Counted from the first letter of the stretch, positions 8,868 through 17,598 are shown. The stretch: 64,000 bases of DNA from WHTI01 sp963756365 (GCA_963756365.1 CAVWNF010000003.1:124001-188000); one strand, 5' to 3'. Notes: generated by a model not told the origin, from the sequence alone. A program made the numbers and translations.

Positions 8868-9895
8868 CGACTCCCACCGGATTGATCGCCGACAACCCGC
8901 ATCTCGCTGACCTTGATCCCGCTGCCCGTCGACTCGAGGTCAGGCGGCTCCTTGCGGAGGGGCAAGACGACCCGAGCGCGGACATCCAGGCGATCGTCGA
9001 TGACCTCGATGGCTACGGTCCCCTCGGATGTTTGATGCGCGACGAACTAGTGACCGACGTACTGATCAACGGGCCTCACGATGTCTGGATCGAGAGAGCC
9101 GGCATGATGGAGCGAACCGAAGTCTGCTTCGATGATGTCGACCACCTCAGGACCTTCATCCTCAGATGGACGTCGAACGCCGGGAATCGTGTCGATACTT
9201 CTAAGCCCGAGGCCGATGGATCGATGCTCGATGGTTCCCGCGTGCACATCGTCCTTCCGCCGTTGGCGCCAACGGGGCCGCTGGTATCGATCCGCCGATT
9301 CCCAGCGAAGCAACTTTCTCTCGAGCGCTTGGCCGAGCTTGGGCTCATGAACGAGCGCGATATGCGTTCGCTCGAGGACGCAGTAACGCGACGGTCATCG
9401 ATCGTGATCAGTGGGGCGACCGGTTCTGGGAAAACCTCGCTACTGGGTGCGCTGTTGTCGCGCTGCGCCCCCGATGAACGGATCGTGACCATCGAGGAGG
9501 CGGCCGAACTCCGTCCGTCTCACCCACACATCGTTCCTCTGATGACCCGTAAGCCGAACGTAGAGGGGATGGGCCAGGTGGACGCCACTGCCTTGACGCG
9601 GGCTGCGTTGAGGATGCGTCCGGATCGGATAGTCGTTGGGGAGGTGCGTGGTCCAGAAGCACTGCCGGCATTGATGGCGATCTCCACCGGCCATGAGGGC
9701 TCGATGATGACCGTTCACGCCAGCTCGGCCGCCGCCGTGCCGGGGCGACTCGTTTCGCTGTGTCTACAGGCGGACTCGGGAGCTGACGAGAACTCTCTGC
9801 GCCGGATGGTGACGGATGCCTTCGATGTCTACGTGCATCTGGAGCGACGCGACGGGGTTCGGCGCGTGGTCGAGATCGAACACAGGGATGGATGA
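8864..9895 (+). CDS. tadA: Tad pilus assembly secretion ATPase TadA/CpaF
   Basis: 343 aa, short for the family (380-480 aa), mainly because the N-terminal domain is small. GATGSGKTSLLGAL near residue 185 is Walker A; VTIEEAAELRP is the Asp box region; RPDRIVVGEVRGPEAL is Walker B and STGHEGSMMTVHA the His box. It is the cytoplasmic hexameric motor that drives assembly of Flp pili. ATG 8864 overlaps the ssd stop; the stop overlaps the start of the TadB/C gene by 8 bases, giving one tight operon. Confidence 0.93.
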   Translation: MTTPTGLIADNPHLADLDPAARRLEVRRLLAEGQDDPSADIQAIVDDLDGYGPLGCLMRDELVTDVLINGPHDVWIERAGMMERTEVCFDDVDHLRTFILRWTSNAGNRVDTSKPEADGSMLDGSRVHIVLPPLAPTGPLVSIRRFPAKQLSLERLAELGLMNERDMRSLEDAVTRRSSIVISGATGSGKTSLLGALLSRCAPDERIVTIEEAAELRPSHPHIVPLMTRKPNVEGMGQVDATALTRAALRMRPDRIVVGEVRGPEALPALMAISTGHEGSMMTVHASSAAAVPGRLVSLCLQADSGADENSLRRMVTDAFDVYVHLERRDGVRRVVEIEHRDG

Positions 9896-10796
9896 GCCCG
9901 AGCGAGCGGCCGCGATAGGGGCATTGGCCGGCTTGGTGCGGGCGGGTTTTCCGCTGCTTGCCGCGCTTCACCGATGGCCACATGGGTCGTCCGGTAGGAA
10001 CGCGCCAGAGATCGGCGCTGTCGCTCGACGGGCCGTTCTACCGCTCCCGCTGCGCGAGGTCCTCCGCCCGATCGAAGCAGCGTGGGGATCCGACGGCGCC
10101 GCTCTGGTCGAGACGGTTGTGGCAGGAGCCGCCAACGGGGATGGCCTCGCCGAGCGGTTGGATCACCTAGCGCGCCGGCTCGAAGACCGAAGGTACCGAG
10201 CGAGACGGTCGATCGCGGCTTCGGCAGGAGCAGGAGCGTCGAGCAAGATCATCCTCGGCCTGCCGTGCCTAGCGCTGTCGGTCGCCGGCTTCACGCGGGG
10301 CCCCGCTCTCTTCACTCGGCCGAGCCTTCTCGTGGGCGTCGCGCTTGGAGTGGTGGGACTGTGGTGGATAGATCGGTTACGACCTTCGGTGGAGGCAGAC
10401 GATGTGCTGTCGATGGCGACCCATCACATCGTCCACGCCCTGGCCTCTGGGGCTGGTGTCATCGCTGCGCTCGATCGTGCAGCGCAGGTAAGCGCCGGGG
10501 ATATCGGGGATCGGTTGGCGAGATGTAGCGCATCGATCGCGCTGGGGATGGATGTCGTGACCGCGCTCGAACATGAAGGCCTAGGTGATCTGGCACCGGC
10601 GATCTCGGCGGCCCTGGATCTTGGAACTCCCGCGGTAAGGACCTTGATCGCTGCCGATCACCGACGGAATGAAGAGCTCGGCCTCAGATTCGATGCTTCG
10701 ATCCGACGCGCCCCGGTGCTGATGGCTCTACCGCTGTCCCTATGCCTCCTCCCTTCCTTCGTTCTCCTCGGGGTCACGCCGTTCCTTGGACCGTAG
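9888..10796 (+). CDS. Tad inner-membrane platform protein, fused TadB/TadC-like
   Basis: 302 aa, yet it appears to hold two T2SSF-like (GspF) repeats. The first covers roughly residues 10-125 (LAGLVRAGFPLLAALHRWP ... GDGLAERLDHLARRLEDRRYRARRS); two membrane helices follow (ILGLPCLALSVAGF and SLLVGVALGVVGLWW); the second repeat covers about 175-275 (HIVHALASGAGVIAALDRAA ... VRTLIAADHRRNEELGLRFD), ending in a C-terminal helix (MALPLSLCLLPSFVLLGV). Elsewhere TadB and TadC are two separate genes, each near 300 aa. Platform role is from the family and the position after tadA. Confidence 0.78.
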   Translation: MDEPERAAAIGALAGLVRAGFPLLAALHRWPHGSSGRNAPEIGAVARRAVLPLPLREVLRPIEAAWGSDGAALVETVVAGAANGDGLAERLDHLARRLEDRRYRARRSIAASAGAGASSKIILGLPCLALSVAGFTRGPALFTRPSLLVGVALGVVGLWWIDRLRPSVEADDVLSMATHHIVHALASGAGVIAALDRAAQVSAGDIGDRLARCSASIALGMDVVTALEHEGLGDLAPAISAALDLGTPAVRTLIAADHRRNEELGLRFDASIRRAPVLMALPLSLCLLPSFVLLGVTPFLGP

Positions 10797-10834
10797 TGAA
10801 CCCACTCGAGTCGCGAGTGCGCGAGGGTTCCCTC

Positions 10835-11335
10835 ATGCGTCTCCGACCGGCGATCCTCATCAGCCTCATGGTGGTAGGAGCCTCGTGCGGTCCCCTGAGA
10901 TCGACGTCCGAGCCCTCAGCCCCACCCGAGACGATCGCTCCCAGCCCGGAGGCCCCCTTCAAGTCGGCAGCGGTCTTGATCGACACCGAGCGCGGCTCGG
11001 TCATATTCGAGGCCGAGGTGGCACAGACCGAGGCCGAGCGGCAGCAGGGGTTGATGGGACGCGACGAGCTCGGCGAGGGAGAGGCGATGTTGTTCGTCTT
11101 CTTCGAGCCGACCTCTGGTGGCTTCTGGATGAAGGACACGAAGATCCCGCTTTCCGTGGCGTTCTTGAGCCGTGACAGTCGGATACTTCAAGTGATCGAC
11201 ATGGAGCCTTGTGAGAAGGACCCGTGTCCGATCTACGCGCCTGACGAGCCGTACGACGCAGCACTCGAGGTCAACCAAGGGGCCTTGGACGCCGCCGGGG
11301 TGTCGGTAGGGGATCGCGTAACCGTCAGTTTCTGA
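10835..11335 (+). CDS. DUF192 lipoprotein
   Basis: 166 aa from ATG 10835, with a lipoprotein signal peptide (MRLRPAILISLMVVGASC, lipobox VGASC). The DUF192 domain follows: RQQGLMGRDEL, MLFVFFEPTSGGFWMKDT, PLSVAFLSRD and the C-terminal EVNQGALDAAGVSVGDRV, all typical. The start is chosen for the signal peptide and for GAGGG seven bases upstream; longer in-frame starts would bury the signal. DUF192 function is not established. Its place inside the pilus operon suggests surface exposure together with the pilus. Confidence 0.88.
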   Translation: MRLRPAILISLMVVGASCGPLRSTSEPSAPPETIAPSPEAPFKSAAVLIDTERGSVIFEAEVAQTEAERQQGLMGRDELGEGEAMLFVFFEPTSGGFWMKDTKIPLSVAFLSRDSRILQVIDMEPCEKDPCPIYAPDEPYDAALEVNQGALDAAGVSVGDRVTVSF

Positions 11336-11370
11336 AGTGACCCGCGCCACCACGCGCTCACAGGGTTCGT

Positions 11371-11414
11371 CGTGTGATCGAAGGAGACCGGAGCGGTCCG
11401 GTCCCGATCACACG
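11371..11414 (+). promoter_or_regulatory. extended stem-loop in the leader of the Flp pilin gene
   Basis: A 10-bp outer stem (CGTGTGATCG at 11371-11380 with CGATCACACG at 11405-11414) encloses a 7-bp inner stem (11386-11392 with 11397-11403) and a GCGG tetraloop. The 3' foot touches the pilin Shine-Dalgarno GGAGG at 11414-11418. No U-tract follows, so a simple terminator is unlikely. Likely roles are a processing or stability element, or an attenuator; this is inference. Confidence 0.7.
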
Positions 11415-11424
11415 GAGGTGTCGA

Positions 11425-11604
11425 GTGGATCGTCTGCGGTCGATCTGGATGGGCCAAGGTGGGCAGACAACGACCGAGTACGTGACAACCCTTCTGGTTG
11501 TCGTGCTCATCACCGGAGCACTGGCGGCGTTCGTCAAGAGCGGCGGTCTCGATGGGTTGTTCGAATCCATCGTTGAGAACGTGATCAAGCGCGCTCAGGG
11601 CTAA
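11425..11604 (+). CDS. Flp/Tad pilin
   Basis: 59 aa. GTG 11425 is chosen because GGAGG lies six bases upstream and the product then has normal Flp length. GQTTTEYVTTLLVVVLITGALAAF is the prepilin-like hydrophobic helix, with the conserved Glu five residues after the Gly that would precede processing (G-QTTTE). It would be the major subunit of the fibre. The gene lies between the platform/ATPase genes and tadE, as is usual in actinobacterial Tad loci. Confidence 0.87.
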   Translation: MDRLRSIWMGQGGQTTTEYVTTLLVVVLITGALAAFVKSGGLDGLFESIVENVIKRAQG

Positions 11605-11608
11605 CGGG

Positions 11609-11992
11609 ATGCGGAGGACAGCGAGAGGACACGACGGTCAGGCGACGGTGGAACTTGCCCTCGTCCTGCCGATCCTCGCAGTCATCGTTCTCGCGTTCCT
11701 CGAAGTCGCCATGCTCGGTGCGGATCAGATCAGGGTCGTCCACGCGGCTCGGGAAGGCGCTCGGGTAGCGGCTGTCAAACCCGGGACCACAGATATCGAG
11801 GCTGCGGTTGAAGCGAGCGGGCTCCCCGGAGCTTCCGTCGAGGTTCGACCACCCGAGGCCGAACGCAGGCAGGGTGGAGCCGTCACGGTCGAAGTGACCT
11901 ACGGGCCCGAGGCGAGGATCCCACTTATCGGCGCGTTGTTCGATGGGGTCACGCTCTCGTCGGTGGCCACCATGAGGGTCGAGCAACCGTGA
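11609..11992 (+). CDS. TadE-like pseudopilin
   Basis: 127 aa. After a short basic leader, GQATVELALVLPILAVIVLAF is the TadE hydrophobic helix with the conserved Glu; VHAAREGARVAAV is the typical sequence after it. TadE-family proteins are minor pilins or pseudopilins of the Flp pilus. It lies four bases after the pilin stop, and its stop overlaps the GTG of the next gene. Confidence 0.9.
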   Translation: MRRTARGHDGQATVELALVLPILAVIVLAFLEVAMLGADQIRVVHAAREGARVAAVKPGTTDIEAAVEASGLPGASVEVRPPEAERRQGGAVTVEVTYGPEARIPLIGALFDGVTLSSVATMRVEQP

Positions 11993-12639
11993 GTCTCGTC
12001 GCTACTCTCATCACCCTCGTGATCCTGGCCTCCTCGGGGTCATTGATCGTGGGGATGACCGGAGCCGCATCGGATCGAGCGCGGGCTCAGACCGCGGCCG
12101 ACGCTGCAGCACTCGCTGCCGCGGCGGAAGCAACGTCCTATGGGGGCCAGAGTCCGTACTCGGCCGCCTCAAGGTTCGCCTCGCTGAACGGCGGGCACCT
12201 AGATGGATGCTTGTGCGGATCGGGGGCCTCGGCCTTCCAGGTCGAGGTTTCCTATGGCTCCACAACGGCCACTGCCAGGTCCGTCATCGAAGCAGATCGG
12301 ATCGTTCCGGGACATGTGGACGGGCTCCACCCCGCGCTTTCGGAGGCTGTCGATCGCCTGCTGGCCGCGGGAGGGGGTCGCTACTGGATCGTTTCCGGGT
12401 TCAGATCACCTGCCGCGCAGGAAGCCTTGTGGACCGACGCTCTGATCCGGTACGGCAACCCAGAAGTGGCGGACGACTGGGTCGCTCGTCCTGGGACCTC
12501 GAATCATGAGCGGGGATTGGCGGTCGATCTCGGTGGGGACGTTGAGTACGCAGCAGAGATGGTGGAACGCTTGGGATTGCCGCTGAAGCGTCCGATGCCC
12601 TGGGAGCCGTGGCATCTCGAACTCGAGGGGCACGGATGA
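11989..12639 (+). CDS. TadG/Rv3655c-like protein fused to a VanY-type (M15) peptidase domain
   Basis: 216 aa. Residues ~1-105 match the small secretion-neighbourhood TadE-like proteins (hydrophobic N-terminal helix, then RAQTAADAAALAAAAEA). Residues ~110-216 match M15B D,D-carboxypeptidases: WIVSGFRSPAAQEALW, then TSNHERGLAVDL carrying the His and Asp zinc ligands (SxHxxGxAxD) and WEPWHLE carrying the third ligand. The two parts are in one frame with no gap. A peptidoglycan peptidase tethered to a pilus-type helix would open the wall for the fibre; that role is inferred. GTG start in a GTGA overlap with tadE. Confidence 0.83.
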   Translation: MSLVATLITLVILASSGSLIVGMTGAASDRARAQTAADAAALAAAAEATSYGGQSPYSAASRFASLNGGHLDGCLCGSGASAFQVEVSYGSTTATARSVIEADRIVPGHVDGLHPALSEAVDRLLAAGGGRYWIVSGFRSPAAQEALWTDALIRYGNPEVADDWVARPGTSNHERGLAVDLGGDVEYAAEMVERLGLPLKRPMPWEPWHLELEGHG

Positions 12640-12684
12640 GCGCTGGTTCACAAGTAAGATGCCGCCGTCCATGACCAGGAGGGG

Positions 12685-14265
12685 TTGTTGTCCGAATCGT
12701 CGAGTCATCTGGCCGAGCGCCTGCAGGAACAGATCAAGTCTCTCGAGGTGCCGTTCCATGAGGCGTATTGGGACTCTCAGATCGATGCGAGTGAGGCGAA
12801 CGAGCGTCGTCGTTCGGACCTTGAGCTCGCGCTCCGTCAGGTCAAGGGCGATCCCCAGAACCTGATCGACGTTGAGGATGCGCTCTCATCCGACCTCCAC
12901 GACCCGACCCTCCACCGCATGCTCACGGTTCTGCGGCTTTCGCTCACGGGAAACCGGATGGACGACGAGCGCCGCACAGAGATCGTGGAGCTCTCGAGTG
13001 CTGTAGAGAGCGCCTTCGCAAACCACCGCCCGATCGTGTCGGGCAACGAGATCGATGACAACGAGATCAGGGAGATCCTGCGTTCTTCTGATGACCAGGA
13101 TCTGCGCCGGGAAGCTTGGCAAGCATCTAAGGAGATCGGCGGGATCGTTGCTGGCAGGGTGGTCGAATTGGCGCGACTCAGGAACCAAGCGGCGCTCGAC
13201 CTGGGCAGGTCTGATCACTACCGCTTGGCGCTGGAGCTCCAGGAGATGGACGAACGCTGGCTCTTCGATCTACTCGACCGCGTCGAAGCGGAGACGCGCG
13301 CACCGTACGAGCGTTGGAAAGCCAAACTCGACCACAACCTCGAGAAGCGCTTCGGCACCGACGAACTACGACCATGGCACTACGCGGATCCCTTCTTCCA
13401 AGACCTGCCTCCCGACGGACGCCTCTCACTCGATGACCATTTCGCTGACACCGACGGTTCTGCCATGGCTGTTCAGACATTCGAACAGTGGGGGATCGAT
13501 CTGACCGGGGTCATGGCCTCGAGCGACCTGTTCCCGCGCCCGAACAAGTGCCAGCACGCGTTCTGTATCGACATCGATAGATCGGGTAGCGATGTCAGGA
13601 TCCTCGCCAACGTCGTCCCCGGCGAGCATTGGACCGAGGTGATGCTGCACGAGTCCGGTCATGCCGCTTACGACATCTCCATCGATCGGGCGCTCCCTTA
13701 CCTGTTGCGAAGAGCCACGCATACCTTCACAACCGAGGCCGCCGCGATCCTCTCCGGACGTCTGGTTAGAGATCCGGTGTGGTTGAGGGAGATCCGAGGA
13801 CTCGATCAGTCCGAGGTGGCCGCCGTTACAGACGATCTCCGAGAGGCCAACTCGGCTCAGATGCTCTTGTTCGCGAGATGGGCTCTGGTGATGGCTCACT
13901 TCGAGCGACGCCTCTACTCCGATCCCGAGGGCGACCTGAACGCGGCCTGGTGGGAATTCGTCGAGCGGTTCCAGCTCGTTTCCCCGCCCCCCGACCGCGA
14001 TCACCCTGACTGGGCAGCGAAGATCCACGTCGCGACTGCTCCCGTCTACTACCACAACTACTTGCTCGGAGAGCTGCTCGCGTCCCAGCTAGAGGACGAG
14101 TGCGTTCGCTCCTTCGGGGGGGTGGTGGGCGTTCCAGAGGCGGGCCGCTTGTTGATCGACAGGATCTTCCGTCCGGGGGCATTGCTCAGGTGGGATGCAC
14201 TCGTCGAAGAAGCTACGGGAAAGGGCCTTGACCCGACCCCCTTCGTTGCACAGATCGACCTGTAA
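12685..14265 (+). CDS. M2/M3-like zinc metallopeptidase
   Basis: 526 aa, mostly helical, no signal peptide. VMLHESGHAAYD near residue 318 is the HExxH zinc motif, and a conserved Glu follows ~30 residues later (TFTTEAAAILSGRL), as in M2/M3 oligopeptidases. The start is a TTG (12685 or 12688) behind AGGAGGGG at 12677-12684; the second TTG has better spacing. Likely a cytoplasmic oligopeptidase or carboxypeptidase. Position after the Tad genes appears incidental. Confidence 0.82.
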   Translation: MLSESSSHLAERLQEQIKSLEVPFHEAYWDSQIDASEANERRRSDLELALRQVKGDPQNLIDVEDALSSDLHDPTLHRMLTVLRLSLTGNRMDDERRTEIVELSSAVESAFANHRPIVSGNEIDDNEIREILRSSDDQDLRREAWQASKEIGGIVAGRVVELARLRNQAALDLGRSDHYRLALELQEMDERWLFDLLDRVEAETRAPYERWKAKLDHNLEKRFGTDELRPWHYADPFFQDLPPDGRLSLDDHFADTDGSAMAVQTFEQWGIDLTGVMASSDLFPRPNKCQHAFCIDIDRSGSDVRILANVVPGEHWTEVMLHESGHAAYDISIDRALPYLLRRATHTFTTEAAAILSGRLVRDPVWLREIRGLDQSEVAAVTDDLREANSAQMLLFARWALVMAHFERRLYSDPEGDLNAAWWEFVERFQLVSPPPDRDHPDWAAKIHVATAPVYYHNYLLGELLASQLEDECVRSFGGVVGVPEAGRLLIDRIFRPGALLRWDALVEEATGKGLDPTPFVAQIDL

Positions 14266-14388
14266 GGCTGCCCTGTATACGTATCGACGTGTGATGGAGA
14301 TCCTCCCCACACTTGGTCCTGTGCTTAGGAGAGTCAGATAGCTATCCCCAACATCTTCCTCGGCGAGCGGCTAAGGACGACAGAACGA

Positions 14389-15633
14389 GTGATCGCCCTG
14401 ATCCGGATCGCGATCGTCGTTTTCAACATCGTCGTCTACTTCACGCTTGCTCCCGTAGAGATCCGCCCCGAGCTTGCCAGGGCGATCGTCTTTCTCGCCC
14501 CCATCTATGCGGCGATCACGTTCCTGCTCGCGGCGCGCACGGACCAGCATGCGGAGAGGGGCGAGATGAAGCGGATCCTCCACATCTCGCTGATCAGCAC
14601 CGTCGGCGACCTGCTCCTCATCGCTCTGTGGATCTATGCGACCGGGGGCCCGGACTCGCCCTTCTACCTCCTGTATCACGCGAGTGTCGCAGCATCGGTC
14701 GGCAGGTTCGGGGTGATCATCGGCGCCGTGACAACGATCGCTTCCGCCCTCGCCTACGTCACCGTCGTATTGATCGATGGGGGCGCTCCCGTCTATCCGA
14801 TCCTCGTGAGGGTCGGATACATGTTCTTCATAGGAGCGTTCTCCGGTTATCTGGTCGAGGTCATGCGCCGCTCGGAACGAGCTGTCGCAGCAGCCGATGC
14901 GTCCGCGCGCTCGTATCGCGAGATCAACGACCTGAAGAGCGCTTTCGTCCAGAACGTTTCGCACGAGTTGCGCACCCCGCTCACGGTGATCCGTGGTGCC
15001 TCCTCGACGCTTCGTCGCAAGCACACCGCGCTAGATGATGATCAGCGCAGCGCCCTGCTCGAGATGATCGAGAAGCACTCGGCGCACTTCGGTCGGTTGA
15101 TCCAGGATCTTCTCGACTTCGCAACCACGAACCGGGGCGAGATGGACCTGGCGCTGTCGGATGTCGAACTATCGGAGCTCGTTCGCGCGGAGATCGAGAT
15201 CGTGCAGCCAAACATCACCCAACGGATCCATCTCGAAGAGGAGGAGCCCGTCCAGGTGCGATGCGATCGCCCGAAGATCGGACGAGCGCTCCACGGTTTG
15301 CTCGATAACGCAGCGAAGTTCTCCCCGCCGGGCGGCGATATCTACGTGCGGATCTCCAACCGAGTCGGGATGGCGATCGTTGCCGTCACCGACAAGGGGA
15401 AGGGGATCGAGGGGCACCTTCAGGAGAAGGTGTTCGAGAGCTTCTTCCAGATCGATCCGCCGCCCCAGGGCGGAGCCGAGGGAACCGGTATCGGGCTCCA
15501 CGTGGCCCGCGAGATCGTTCGCCTCCATGGCGGGGAACTGTCGGTGGAGAGTGCGCCGGGGAGCGGTTCGACCTTCTCTATCCACCTTCCGGTGAAGACA
15601 GACGACGAGGCTACAGGCTCCCTGTCCGCTTGA
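14389..15633 (+). CDS. membrane sensor histidine kinase
   Basis: At least 414 aa. The N-terminal ~165 residues hold five to six membrane helices with no recognised input domain. HisKA follows with FVQNVSHELRTPLTVIRG (phospho-acceptor His), then HATPase_c with LLDNAAKFSPPGG (N box), VTDKGKGI (G1) and GTGIGLHVAREI (G2). GTG 14389 is the first conventional start, but in-frame coding-like sequence (IPNIFLGERLRTTER) continues upstream to a stop at 14326, with only ATA 14338 or ATC 14344 after AGGAGAG as starts. No response regulator is adjacent. The 3' end overlaps the convergent LCP gene by 23 bases. Confidence 0.9.
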   Translation: MIALIRIAIVVFNIVVYFTLAPVEIRPELARAIVFLAPIYAAITFLLAARTDQHAERGEMKRILHISLISTVGDLLLIALWIYATGGPDSPFYLLYHASVAASVGRFGVIIGAVTTIASALAYVTVVLIDGGAPVYPILVRVGYMFFIGAFSGYLVEVMRRSERAVAAADASARSYREINDLKSAFVQNVSHELRTPLTVIRGASSTLRRKHTALDDDQRSALLEMIEKHSAHFGRLIQDLLDFATTNRGEMDLALSDVELSELVRAEIEIVQPNITQRIHLEEEEPVQVRCDRPKIGRALHGLLDNAAKFSPPGGDIYVRISNRVGMAIVAVTDKGKGIEGHLQEKVFESFFQIDPPPQGGAEGTGIGLHVAREIVRLHGGELSVESAPGSGSTFSIHLPVKTDDEATGSLSA

Positions 15634-16492
15634 ACTTCGCGTAGATGCTCCGCGCTGCTCCCTGGATGAACACCACGCTCGCTGCCCCTACCGATCCGAT
15701 GCTCACCGGAACGGTACGGAATCCAACATCCTTGGGTTTGACCTGAGAGGTCAGCACCGAGAGCCGGAACAACTCGTCTAGCCCGAGGTCTAGGCGCGTG
15801 TTCTTCCTGGTTGTCGACACCCATTTGAGAAGGTTGGCCGGACTCTCCGCGACATCCATCCGAAGCTTCCGAAGCATCGCGATCAAGAACTTCGCCTGGT
15901 TGGTCGTCCGATCGATGTCTCCTCCCGAGAACGAGTGTCTCGTGCGCACGAAGGCGAGGGAGTTGAGCGGCCCCAGGTTCTGCTTCCCCTTCTTGAGGTT
16001 CGCACCCGAGCCAGTCGGATCGCTGATGTTGAACGGGATCTTGTAGGGGATCCGCCCCACGTCGTCGATGATCTTTCGGAAACCCTCGAAGCCCACCATC
16101 ACCCAGTAGTCGAGTCTGATCCCCGTCTCGTTCTCGAGGGTTTGAGCAAGGAGCTGAGGTCCTCCGCTATAGAGGGCCTCGTTCATCTTGGAGGTGCCGC
16201 GACCCGGGATCGGGACCCACGAGTCGCGAGGGAAGTTCAGGATCCCGCCCTTCATCGTCTTGGTGTTGATCCCGGCGATGTGGATCGCATCGGCTCGCGA
16301 CCGATCGGGGTTCCCCTCGCGCGCATCGTTCCCGATGATGAGGACGAAGATCTTCCCCTTGCTCGGGTTGAAGGTCTTGTGCACCTTCCCGATGGTTACT
16401 CCGCCCAGGGCGGCATCTTGGGTCCCCACCAGTGGAAGTAACGTCGCGACGAGGCCAACGAAGGTCAGCAGGAGGAGCAGTCGGCTCTTCAT
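15611..16492 (-). CDS. LytR-CpsA-Psr (LCP) family protein
   Basis: 293 aa with an N-terminal membrane anchor (LLLLLTFVGLVATLLPLVG). The LCP core shows IGNDAREGNPDRSRADAIHI with the conserved Asp and Arg residues, ILNFPRDSWVPIPG, and KMNEALYSGGPQLLAQTLE. LCP enzymes transfer polyprenyl-phosphate-linked glycopolymers to peptidoglycan on the outer face of the membrane. The ATG overlaps the stop of the upstream lipoprotein gene (ATGA), so the two form an operon on the minus strand. Confidence 0.92.
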   Translation of the reverse strand: MKSRLLLLLTFVGLVATLLPLVGTQDAALGGVTIGKVHKTFNPSKGKIFVLIIGNDAREGNPDRSRADAIHIAGINTKTMKGGILNFPRDSWVPIPGRGTSKMNEALYSGGPQLLAQTLENETGIRLDYWVMVGFEGFRKIIDDVGRIPYKIPFNISDPTGSGANLKKGKQNLGPLNSLAFVRTRHSFSGGDIDRTTNQAKFLIAMLRKLRMDVAESPANLLKWVSTTRKNTRLDLGLDELFRLSVLTSQVKPKDVGFRTVPVSIGSVGAASVVFIQGAARSIYAKFKRTGSL

Positions 16493-17074
16493 CGTGCAGG
16501 CCCTTGGTTAACCTCGAAGGCGATCACCTTCCACCTGCCCTTGGACTTCTCGAGCCACAGGGTCGCTCGGTGCGTAACGGTGAATGTCTTGTCGGACAAG
16601 CGACCCTTGGCCTTGACGAGGACCTCGGCCGCCGCCAATCGTGTAGTGGCGGCCTCGATCCCGATCGAAGCGGTTCTTCTCAAGGTCTTTACCTCCTCGG
16701 CTCCCACCGGGACCCCAGGCTTCTTCTGGCGTAACAGCGCGGTGGCAGCCGATGGGATGAATCGGGAGGTGATCGCTTTCTTGGAGCGATCCGGCGACAG
16801 GAAGAGGGTGTCGTAGAGGTCCCGGATCACGAGCTCGACATCCTTGCCGCGCGTGCGGATCTTGTTCTTCTGCTTCTTGGAGAGTCGTTTGTGGCCGGGA
16901 GCGATGCTCACCTTGGTCTTCCACCGCGCTTGCTTGATCTCGGGCTGGGTTGCGGTGTGCCCATCCGATCTGATCAACGGGAGCGCTCTCAGGGTCGCAC
17001 GAGGCGCCGAGGAGCAGGGCGCAGGAGAGGCAGATGAGGATCGTTCTCGTACGGCGGGACGCGTTGTTACGCAC
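16489..17074 (-). CDS. secreted lipoprotein of unknown function, frame interrupted
   Basis: The start GTG 17074 has an ideal AAGGAGG four bases upstream, and its frame encodes a lipoprotein signal (ILICLSCALLLGASC). After CDPESAP the coherent sequence continues one base later in another frame (LIRSDGHTATQPEIK ...), giving a ~194-aa product in 195 codons plus one base. The C-terminal half (TFTVTHRATLWLEKSKGRWKVIAFEV) looks like a small beta domain of the NTF2/SnoaL kind, but this is only a resemblance. It is coupled to the LCP gene and may assist at the cell wall. Pseudogene or one-base assembly insertion near 16969-16998. Confidence 0.65.
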
Positions 17075-17256
17075 TGTTCCTCCTTCCTGGTGGCGTTCCT
17101 GACGGTGGGGCATAGACCCTAGCGAAGGTTGCTCGAACAGCCTGACATCCGTTTCGAGCCTGGGCTCTGGGGGGATACCGGCTCGGGAGGGCGGTACCTC
17201 GGCTGTAGGATGCCGATTCAACCGCCGATATCGAGTTACCCAAGGGAGGCCCACCG

Positions 17257-17598
17257 ATGGAGCTAGGCCTGGACGTTAGGAAGATCGGGTCGCACTCGGT
17301 CGTAGACGTCAAGGGAGAGATCGATGTTTACACCGCGCCGAAGCTGCGCGAGAAGCTGATCGAACTCGTCTCTGAAGGTTCATATGACGTTGTCGTCAAC
17401 CTCGAAGGCGTCGATTTCCTCGACTCCACAGGGCTGGGAGTTCTGGTCGGCGCCCTGAAGCGTGTGAAGGCCCATGAGGGCGGCCTTTCGCTCGTCTGCA
17501 CGCAGGACAAGATCCTCAAGATCTTCAAGATCACGGGGCTCACCAAGGTCTTTCCGATCCACGACTCCGTAGAGGATGCAACCGAAGGTTCGGAATAG
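17257..17598 (+). CDS. anti-sigma factor antagonist (STAS domain, RsbV/SpoIIAA-like)
   Basis: 113 aa, one STAS domain. VVVNLEGVDFLDSTGLGVLVG carries the serine that the partner kinase phosphorylates in this family. AAGGGAGG ten bases upstream of ATG 17257 is a strong ribosome site. Unphosphorylated protein normally binds the anti-sigma factor and frees a sigma factor; the next gene encodes such an anti-sigma kinase, so the two form a partner-switch module. The target sigma factor is not identified here. Confidence 0.92.
   Translation: MELGLDVRKIGSHSVVDVKGEIDVYTAPKLREKLIELVSEGSYDVVVNLEGVDFLDSTGLGVLVGALKRVKAHEGGLSLVCTQDKILKIFKITGLTKVFPIHDSVEDATEGSE

Noticed and set aside
16508..17254. 248-codon minus-strand frame holding the lipoprotein signal peptide
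   Set aside because: Only its first part (signal peptide after GTG 17074) is meaningful; the rest is out-of-frame reading of the true lipoprotein sequence.
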